Assembly: GCF_003473485.1 (NCBI RefSeq)
Contig: NC_053045.1
Location: 6,288,501-6,352,500, forward strand
Direction of reading: 5' to 3'
DNA: 64,000 bases
Origin: Medicago truncatula
Taxonomy: Eukaryota > Streptophyta > Magnoliopsida > Fabales > Fabaceae
Part shown: one piece after another, positions 36,801 to 44,025 of the stretch
How positions within the stretch are numbered: the stretch's first letter is position 1
How the letters are laid out: the number at the start of each line of letters is the position of its first letter
Notes under the pieces: model-generated
Told to the model about the DNA's origin: nothing
What the model saw: only the letters and a program-made list of their open reading frames with translations
The model's database searches: none
Made by a program: the position numbers and the translations under genes

Positions 36801-36942
36801 ACATGAGACTATTCTTTAATTGGAGTAGCAATGATTCTTGATCATCAAGACATTTGGCAGAGGCTAAAGAGATTTGGAAAGTGATATATATGCAGTAGCA
36901 GAAGAGAAGAAAGGAAAACAATGAAAGTATTGTAATTCTCAT
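33823..36942 (-). CDS. Ve-like LRR receptor-like protein, intact
   Basis: A single uninterrupted 1039-aa ORF without introns, starting MRITILSLFSFLLFCY. A signal peptide covers about residues 1-29 (ending ASA before KCLDDQ). The LRRNT domain (KCLDDQESLLLQLKNSL ... ACCNWSGVTCDSEG) is followed by about 30 LRRs of the plant extracellular type (LxxLxLSxNxLxGxIP). A non-LRR island near residues 840-875 contains the YYQDSVTISNKGQ motif, and about four LRRs follow. A membrane helix (ELGFIFGLGSVIGPIMF, about 980-999) has GxxxG spacing and is followed by a 40-residue cytoplasmic tail ending VLRW with no kinase. The family (tomato Ve1/Ve2 type) senses extracellular ligands and signals with SOBIR1/BAK1-type co-receptors; ligand and partner here are unknown. 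It is the only complete gene of its subfamily in the window. Confidence 0.93.
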   Translation of the reverse strand: MRITILSLFSFLLFCYCIYITFQISLASAKCLDDQESLLLQLKNSLMFKVESSSKLRMWNQSIACCNWSGVTCDSEGHVIGLDLSAEYIYGGFENTSSLFGLQHLQKVNLAFNNFNSSIPSAFNKLEKLTYLNLTDARFHGKIPIEISQLIRLVTLDISSPGYFLLQRLTISHQNLQKLVQNLTKLRQLYLDSVSISAKGHEWINALLPLRNLQELSMSSCGLLGPLDSSLTKLENLSVIILDENYFSSPVPETFANFKNLTTLSLAFCALSGTFPQKIFQIGTLSVIDLFSNENLRGSFPNYSLSESLHRIRVSDTNFSGPLPSSIGNLRQLSELDLSFCQFNGTLPNSLSNLTHLSYLDLSSNKFTGPIPFLDVKRLRNLVTIYLINNSMNGIIPSFLFRLPLLQELRLSFNQFSILEEFTIMSSSLNILDLSSNDLSGPFPISIVQLGSLYSLDLSSNKFNESLQLDKLFELKNLTSLYLSYNNLSIINGKGSNVDLSTIPNFDVLRLASCNLKTIPSFLINQSRLTILDLSDNQIHGIVPNWIWKLPYLQVLNISHNSFIDLEGPMQNLTSIWILDLHNNQLQGSIPVFSKSSDYLDYSTNKFSVISQDIGNYLSSTKFLSLSNNNLQGNIPHSLCRASNIQVLDISFNNISGTIPPCLMTMTRILEALNLRKNNLTGPIPDMFPPSCALRTLNFHENLLHGPIPKSLSHCSSLKVLDIGSNQIVGGYPCFVKNIPTLSVLVLRNNKLHGSLECSHSLENKPWKMIQIVDIAFNNFNGKLLEKYFKWERFMHDENNVRSDFIHSQANEESYYQDSVTISNKGQQMELIKILTIFTAIDLSSNHFEGKIPEATMNFKALHVLNFSNNCLSGEIPSSIGNLKQLESLDLSNNSLIGEIPMQLASLSFLSYLNLSFNHFAGKIPTGTQLQSFDDSSFKGNDGLYGPLLTRKAYDKKQELHPQPACRSRKLSCLIDWNFLSVELGFIFGLGSVIGPIMFWKQWRVGYWKLMDKILCWIFPWMHFEYVKQGGQTYTVLRW

Positions 36943-38136
36943 TGTTGTTTACTCTTGGTGATAACCACAACAAAAATGGTTGTGTTATAAAGGTTTAGAA
37001 ACAACCTTCCCTGAGTGGAACAAGTCCAAAGTTAAGGGAAATTTCGTTGAACATGATCCATGAAGTTGCTGCAAAGTCAACTATGCCTTGCATTATTTCA
37101 AACTAAAAGTACTAGGGTGCTTTTCAAAATCTTATCTATGACCCTACAATTTTCTTTTCCAATTTTGGATTACTGAAAGTCAAAACAAAGACCCTACAAT
37201 TTCTTATGAAATAAATGCTTGATATTAACTATGCTGCATAAGTATATGCCGACCGTTGACAAAGTATTTTGTTATAGTCATTGATGTAGAACTTAACAAA
37301 TTTCATTTTTTCTTTCACATGTGTTGTTTCTTTCTTTTCTTTTTTTACTTCAGGTTGAGGAATTGGAGATATTTACTATTTCTTCTGAAATTTCAAATTT
37401 GGCAAGGTCTTGTTTGGTGAATAGGATAGGATAGAGAGATAATAAAATAAAGATTTGGATGAGAAGGTGATATGATAGACACTTGTTTGGTGAATAGGAA
37501 TTGGAGATATTTACTGTGACTTGAATTCAATTCCAAAATTCTCTAATTGGTATATTGTACATTAATTTCATTGCAAATCTTCAATAAAATTGTATGAGAT
37601 TGTACATCCCCTCATCTAACTTTAACCTTCAAAGACAAATGCCAAGTGCGAATTCTAAATTCATAAGTTGATTCCTTGCATGTTTAGTCTTTCCTTCATT
37701 TCATTCTAGTACAAAGTTTAGCTGTTTCACAGCATTTCAACCAGAAAAAATAATGCTCCAAGAATTTTTAGACTAGAATCATAGACAATTAACATTGTTT
37801 AGCATCTAATAAGTCCAACTAAAAGTTATCTATTGATTAAACCAGAACTAGAAAGGTAGTTATCTACAATCACAAAATCATTTTAGCTTTTCCTTGATGA
37901 TCATTGACCAAACTGGTTCAAAGGTTAAGGAAAAAATGAATGGTGTTAACATCCTAAATCAAGGATAGCTACATTCGTTGGAGCTATGACCATAAGAATC
38001 TGTTGCAGCAACTGTAGCAAGTCGGCCTGTGTCATTCTTCAAACTCCCTCATTAACAATTCTCCTGATCTAAGCAGCTCTGGTTCTTCTCTGAAAGCAAA
38101 ATATAACATAGTTAATATTTATGAATAGCCAAGTAT
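36943..38136. other. Upstream region of the intact RLP
   Basis: Read toward the gene, a CCTTTATAACACAACC motif resembling the TATA region of the other RLP copies lies about 40 nt before the start. Beyond 37100 the sequence is A+T-rich without recognisable features. Confidence 0.45.
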
Positions 38137-38998
38137 TCAAACATATACATATAATATCTCAGGAGGGGATATATTGGTATTGCTGTGACTGGAATTTGTT
38201 CCCGGAGGCATCTTTGGAACTTTTGAATTGGTTGGGATAGAAGTTCGAGCCGGATTGAATAAGCATTTCACAACACTGGATCCTTGAACCTGTGTTCCAC
38301 TTGGTACACAGGTCCAGCCGATGATTGAGTTGCAGAAGAAGGGTGATAAACTACTTGATGATTGACTGCTTTGTTTGATTTTGGCAGTGTGTCTTGACCT
38401 GAGATTGAGGACAGAACAAATATTAAAATCAACGATTTCATGAAAGATTAACGCATATACATATCGGATACACAAGCTAGGAGACAAATACAACTATACC
38501 TGAGACAGGAATTTTCCTGCTGGTAGTGGATGATCTACCACGAGGTCTTTTTTCAATTGAAGGTGCATGCTCCACTGCTCTAGTATGTTTTTCTTTTTCT
38601 GTCAGATACACTCAAAACAGGTGTTTCGAAACTTCTATTCTCTGAATGTTAGACTGAGGCGCTAAGAGCATATTTGATGTGGTCTGTGTCGCGGGGGAAG
38701 CAGAAGTAGTAGTAGGAGAGCCTGAAAAGTCGAATGTTAAATCGGTTTTCATTTCAATTGAAACTTAGCCCTAAAATGTTAAATTGTTGTTGTTAGACTG
38801 AGGCACTGAGAGCATATTTGATGTGGTCTGTGTCGCAGGGGAGGCAGCAGCAGTAGTAGGAGCACCTGAAAAGTCGAATTTTAAAATACTGAATCGATAA
38901 TCATTCTTGGCTCGCAAAGTTGCACACTTCAAACACAACAGAAGAAAATTGTGACAGTGAAGATATGTAGAAGTCCCCATTGTTCTGCTCGGAATCAA
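38137..38998 (-). pseudogene. Fragment of an unrecognised gene with a duplicated exon-like unit
   Basis: On the minus strand two similar segments (38897-38794 and 38742-38649) each follow a CTTTTCAG acceptor-like site. They encode GAPTTAAASPATQTTSN and GSPTTTSASPATQTTSN. The second is followed by a frame with a stop and then KRPRGRSSTTSRKIPVSG, an AT-hook-like basic patch. A 118-codon ORF at 38137-38493 continues a Ser-rich reading. I do not recognise the parent gene. The stop in the second unit and the lack of a convincing start suggest a relic, but a multi-exon gene cannot be excluded. Confidence 0.35.
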
Positions 38999-39491
38999 AA
39001 TATGGTAAACTAACCCCCAACAAAACTTTGTAGTATGAATGTTATGTAACTTTCAAGTACAAAACGATTCATACATAAAAACACCAAATTGAACCTGAAC
39101 ATTGTCAGAGAAATTCATTTGATCATGTAAAGTTTATGACATTTTTTGTTTAGAATTACAGTCTGAAACCAAACCACAACTACAATTCAGCCATAATTTT
39201 TAGCAGTTGTCAGCATTTTCTGTAATCATGGAGTAATTTTTACATGAGTACAATGCTTATAGACACAATCATCACAATAATAAGAACATATTCACACATG
39301 ATTTTGTTCTTTTTCAGTGTTATTAAAATATCTTGTATCTTTAATTGATTGCATCTATAAAAACTACAATAGTGCAAGAATTAATCTGCAATCACAATAT
39401 TAGCCTTGAATAACGACACAATCGATTGCAATTCTCCACAATATCAACCACTCATTAGAGCACAATTCTCCGCAATATCAAGAATCAAAGC

Positions 39492-39492
<1 letters not shown>
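38999..39492. other. Intergenic
   Basis: No gene or repeat recognised. Confidence 0.45.
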
Positions 39493-39524
<32 letters not shown>

Positions 39525-39542
39525 TAACTGAGCTATTCCAGC
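39493..39542 (-). pseudogene. tRNA-Asn(GTT) pseudogene, 3' part missing
   Basis: Fifty nt match the 5' acceptor strand, D-arm, anticodon arm and variable loop of the intact tRNA-Asn at 22656-22729, with one change in the D-loop. The T-arm and 3' acceptor strand are absent. The following 39543-39810 is homologous to the DNA upstream of the intact tRNA, so the fragment arrived as part of a segmental duplication. Confidence 0.88.
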
Positions 39543-39924
39543 ACATATCATATCTTAACAAATATACATATTTATCTTAAAATACTGAATAGGAAATTAA
39601 CGTAAGTAAATTCTTTCATATGATTTTATGAAATTTATTCGATAAAACATGTTTCATGTAATGTAGCACATTTTTTTTACGATCTCATTCTTGAGTGGCA
39701 CGTAAATTTTTCCTAATCGTTGTAAATGTTTAAACAGCTTTTGTTATCATTATTTTGTTTCAAAAAAAAGGAAATATCACAATCAAACTAAAAACAAAAA
39801 GGAAAGCTCTACAAACCCACTTGGGTTTGGGTTTGGTTTGAGAATATGCTCCTCTTTAAAGTTTCAAGTTCGATTCTTCCTGGCCTAATTTGGGAGGGCA
39901 AAAGGCAATTGCAATGAAATTGAT
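39543..39924. other. Duplicated block then junction to plastid DNA
   Basis: To about 39810 it repeats 22730-23005. After that is a short unrelated stretch before the plastid-derived sequence. No gene. Confidence 0.5.
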
Positions 39925-39935
39925 TGGAAAAAATT

Positions 39936-40004
39936 TGCGTCCAATAAAATTTGAACTTATACCAGTTTAGAAGACCTCTGTCTTATCCATTAGACAGTGG
40001 ACGC
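39936..40004 (-). tRNA. trnR-UCU: Plastid-derived trnR-UCU (degenerate)
   Basis: The minus strand reads GCGTCCACTGTCTAATGG then GGTCTTCTAAAC, with anticodon TCT, ending TTGGACGCA. The plastid gene is normally 72 nt; this one is 69 nt with a loss in the variable region. It is unlikely to be expressed in the nucleus. Confidence 0.8.
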
Positions 40005-40120
40005 TTTTCTTTTTTCTTTTCTTTTTCACAAAATTTTTGTGAAAAGAAAAAGAAAAAAGAATTCTAAAAAATACTCTATCTATGAGAATATATTTAGAAT
40101 AATAATTCTAAATAGAATAA

Positions 40121-40172
40121 AATATGCAAGGTACAGGTTCAAACCCCGACCAACACCAAAAAAAGAATAATT
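40121..40172 (-). mobile_element. Short SINE-like insertion inside the NUPT
   Basis: The 52-bp insertion has the core GGTTCAAACCCCGAC (polymerase III B-box-like) and an A-rich end. It is flanked by a 16-nt exact direct repeat ATTCTAAATAGAATAA at 40105-40120 and 40173-40188. This is the footprint of a retroposed fragment that integrated after the plastid DNA reached the nucleus. The strand is uncertain. Confidence 0.55.
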
Positions 40173-40316
40173 ATTCTAAATAGAATAAGACTAAATCATT
40201 CAAATTTAATATTAATAACAAATATATTGTTCTTTAAAAAAATGAAGTCATTTAGTAAGAATTCCATAATAGAAAAAAATATATTCGAATAGAATATATA
40301 GAGAAATAGGATATAC

Positions 40317-41070
40317 GCGGGTAGCGGGAATCGAACCCACATCGTTAGCTTGGAAGGCTAAGGGTTATAGTCGACGTTCATGAATGAACGTCTCTAATTC
40401 AAAATCGAACGTGAAACTTTTGTTTCATTCAGCTCCTTTACATAATAATTTAAGAGATAAATGGAATACATGAAGAAAAAAAATGATCCATAACATCTAT
40501 GTCAGCCTTTCGATATGAATACATTTAAAACACGTTGCTTTTAAGATGATCCCTCTAGAAGAGGAGTATTAGAACAATATGTTTTTTTTCTAATTACTTC
40601 GTTCTCTATTTCTATTTGAGATAATCTTTAGGAAATGAATAAAATATTCATCAAGCTTAATAAATATGTTGATGTTTTTAATAAACTAAAAAAAATTATT
40701 AATAGCTATTTTGCTTCAATTTCTCCTATACAAAACAAATAATAAAAAAAATGGAAGATTTAGTTACGATTGGAAACAAATTTTCTATATTATTCTCCCT
40801 GGATCCTATACTCATATTCAAAAATTTGGATTCTGGATCCAATTGCAAAAACTTATGTTTCATAATTTTAGAATCAATTCTAATCTAAATTATATACAAA
40901 TTACGATAATGTATATTATTCCTTGAATCGTTCCTTGAGAGGTATAAAGGATTAAATCCCTTTAAGTAAAAAATAAAGTTTTTGATGGTGATATGAATCA
41001 CGCAAGGGACCCCTTAACTATTAAGGGATCTATATAACGAATCACACTTTTACCACTAAACTATACCCGC
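40317..41070 (-). pseudogene. trnG-UCC: Plastid-derived trnG-UCC with group II intron
   Basis: The 5' exon is at 41070-41048 (GCGGGTATAGTTTAGTGG..., 23 nt) and the 3' exon at 40364-40317 (48 nt, anticodon TCC in CTTCCAAG). They are separated by a 683-nt intron, close to the normal plastid intron length. The exons keep their sequence apart from small changes. In the nucleus this group II intron cannot be expected to splice, so it is treated as non-functional. Confidence 0.88.
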
Positions 41071-41457
41071 TACAATACCATTATTGTATATAAAAGGATT
41101 TTTTGTCGAACAAGGGAATCCGTCCTAATTATGCAATAGGTGCATAATTTTACGATAATTAGAGTGTTGACGTGTTTCGTAAAGGGGCCCCTAATAAAAT
41201 TTAGAAAAGGGGACGAATCTTATTTTTTGATTTTCTTTTAGCTGAACGTATAAAAAAAAAAAAATCAACAATTCTCTCTTTCTTTATAATATGATAAATA
41301 GAAAGAAAAAAAAAAAAAAGACAGATAAGATATATCAAATATGAGAATGAGAATTAAATAGGACTTTTAATCTGAATATATATTTAGGTTATTTTAACAT
41401 AAAATATGTGTTTATTGCGATTCGATTCAAATATCTGGTTGATAACTATAACAAGTA

Positions 41458-41703
41458 CTCCCATCGTCATAAATCATAAGCCGCTTTGAAAAAAAATTGT
41501 CGTAAATTATAGGTTTCCTCACAATACAAATGAATAATTAATATCATTTTTCCAATCATAACTTTAACTATTTTTTATATTCTCTTCTTTTAAGTCTTTA
41601 ATTCATCAGTCTTAAACCTTATAGTTTTCCTACACAAAAATTAATTAAATTTTTAAATTTATGTGAAATTGTCAAAACGACTTATAATTTAAGGCGGAGA
41701 GAG
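41458..41703. mobile_element. Stowaway-like MITE 4
   Basis: The left end CTCCCATCGTCATAAATCAT pairs inversely with the right end CTCTCTCCGCCTTAAATTAT. TA flanks are at 41456-41457 and 41704-41705. Confidence 0.72.
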
Positions 41704-41705
41704 TA

Positions 41706-42394
41706 ATTAGTAACAACTCAGATAATAATTTTCCCAAAGAATCACATAATTATTTCCCTAAAGAATCTAATAATTAGTGATAAATGGATAAAAAAATTTG
41801 TTAACATCAACCCTAATACTGATAATTAAGCATCACAACAAAACTCATACATGCAGGTACCTGCTCAAACTCACCCCAATTTGACGGTTTTTCTGCTTTG
41901 ACTGAGTTTGGATATAGTTTTGGGTTTTCTCCAATTTTAAAACACGGGTGTGAGACAAGTAATAAGAATATATGTACCTATCCAAACTCATACTCGAATC
42001 CATTCTCGAATGTTATAAATTTATAATTACTTTATTACCTCTTTTTATTTGGTATGCCATGTTATAAAAATTGCCATTTATATTTAAAAGAGCAACCAAA
42101 TCATTTGGTCAATGAAATCTTAAAGTAAACATAATGTTGGGTAATGTATTACAAAATTGCCCTTGGGGCTGGAAAAAACTGTTTTCTTTTACTAAAAAAA
42201 TTATTCCTTGCGGGTGCGGGCATGGGATGGGGATACCCAAACCTCTTGGGATGAGATTCAGTGTCTCATTCTTATTGGATATGAGTAGGATAACAATAAA
42301 TGTATGGGAATCGGGGATTGGGACGGGGAAGGTAACACCCGTTCCAACCCCGCCGCATTGCCATGCCTACTGATAATGGGGGTTAAAATTACAA
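41706..42394. other. Intergenic
   Basis: No gene. The G/C-richer stretch 42150-42370 looks like an old repeat fragment but was not identified. Confidence 0.4.
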
Positions 42395-42570
42395 ATTTTG
42401 ATTGAAGTTTTTCACTTTTGTATTCTTATTTGCTTTGACATCAAATGTGACGGATAATGTTATAAATACTTGAACATAATTATTACGATACCAAAACTCC
42501 TATAAGTAGTAGTGTGCTCATTCAAGAAAACAAAGAAGGTGTTACATAATTGAGAACCTCCTGAATCAAA

Positions 42571-42960
42571 ATGATGGTGAATACAAAATTTCTTCAATTT
42601 ATAGCAAAATGTATTGCAATTATATGCCTTCTAATGCAGGGACACGTTCTATGCAATGGAGGGTTAAACTCTCAGTTCATAGCCAGTGAAGTAGAGGCTC
42701 TTCTTAAGTTCAAGGAAGGCTTAAAAGACCCTTCAAATCTTTTATCTTCATGGAAACATGGAAAGGATTGTTGCCAGTGGAAAGGAATAGGATGTAACAC
42801 AACCACAGGTCATGTTATTTCTTTGAATCTTCATTGTTCTAATTCAAGGAACGCGCCCTATTTTTTGAAATTTTCAGATTATAAAATCCGAACTGGTGAA
42901 AAACTCTTTTTTTGTCACCCCATAACAAAGGAAAAACTCAGTTCGAATTCTAAACTCTGA
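42571..42960 (+). pseudogene. Truncated EIX2-like RLP (signal peptide and LRRNT only)
   Basis: From the start MMVNTKFLQFIAK the sequence matches the intact gene at 44026 through the LRRNT (KDPSNLLSSWKHGKDCCQW ... TTTGHVISLNLHCSNS). It diverges abruptly after 42845. The remaining 38 codons come from unrelated DNA. Upstream homology to the intact gene reaches back to about 42395 and includes CCTATAAGTAGT, a likely TATA region. It is therefore a partial tandem duplicate. A short secreted product is possible but unlikely to be functional. Confidence 0.85.
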
Positions 42961-43834
42961 AAATCAGAGGGGCATTTTTGGAAGAAAAACAAAACAGAGC
43001 ACGCGAGAATAACATTGATGGAAAAAGTAATAGCCTTAGTTTTATGAATATCACCTACTATGTATATTCGATTGAGAGATTAATAAAATGAGTGAATAGG
43101 CAAAACCCCCTTAAAATTGTAACTTTCGTCAAAATTTCCACCGAGGGGGTAATTGACTAATGTTTAACGAAAGTTACAATTTTAGGTTTTTTTTTTTTTT
43201 TTTTTGCCTATTCACTCTGAATAAAATCTATCCATAAATAATAAAATTTAAGTTATTTTTCTGGGAATGGAAAAAGTTGCAATTTTAAAAATTTGTTTTT
43301 TTTAAAGACTTTTCAAGAGTGAAAGACACGCATTGAACTGAAAAATCAAAACTAAGAGTATGGTCTACTCTCTCAAAAAAAGACTTTGATTTTTCTATTT
43401 TTTTTGGTTGCAAAAGAAAAGAGATTTTGGAATAGCTTGTAGAAAATGGGGCAAGATGATATTACACCCCTAAATGGATGGTCACTAGAAGATGCAGGGG
43501 ACTAAGGAAAGAAGGATGAAACTTACTAAATCTAATCAATGGTGTTAACTTCATAATCATTGACTTTGGAATGGAATAATTTTGTGTGTTCCTTTCGGTT
43601 ACATTTGACAGATTAAATGTAGCGGGGTTTATTTTTTTTGGTTACAAATGTAGCGGGGGTTAGTGACTATTTTATTTGTCAAAAAAGAAAAAAGTTAACT
43701 CTTTTATAAATAATAATCGTAAGTATGGTACAATTATTTTCCTAAAGAATCTAATACTCAGTGATAAATTGATAAAATAATTGTCAACATCAACCGCTAA
43801 TACTGGTTATGAGGTTAAAACTTAAAAAATAAAT
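42961..43834. other. Unrelated DNA between the two EIX2-like copies
   Basis: No gene. It contains the hairpin element at 43091-43216. Confidence 0.45.
43091..43216. repeat. Small hairpin element
   Basis: The ends AGTGAATAGGCAAAA and TTTTGCCTATTCACT are perfect inverted repeats, and the interior arms (AAAATTGTAACTTTCGT) also pair. AATAAAAT occurs on both sides (43082-43089 and about 43221-43228), consistent with an 8-bp target duplication with slightly ragged ends. It has no coding capacity. Confidence 0.6.
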
Positions 43835-44025
43835 TTTAAATTGAAGTTTTTCACTTTTGTATTCTTAACCTTTTGCTTTGAGATTCTAATGTTGACTTGA
43901 CTCTGAAATTTACAATTAAATACATGAACATAATTAATAAGGCACCGGAACTCCTATAAGTAGTGGTGCGATAATTCAAGAAAATAAAAAAAAGAGTTAA
44001 AGAGTTGAGAACCTTTAAAATCAAA

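Larger units (their letters stand above)
39925..41340. other. Nuclear plastid DNA (NUPT), left segment
   Basis: Carries plastid-type trnR-UCU and the intron-containing trnG-UCC, both on the minus strand and in the plastid gene order. Plastid spacer sequence continues past the trnG 5' exon to about 41340. Borders are approximate because they were judged by eye. Base changes, a 3-nt loss in trnR and a 52-bp insertion show it is a nuclear copy. Confidence 0.8.

Noticed and set aside
44005..44025. Upstream extension of the EIX2-like RLP by seven codons
   Set aside because: The first codon at 44005 is TTG, and the truncated paralog supports the ATG at 44026.
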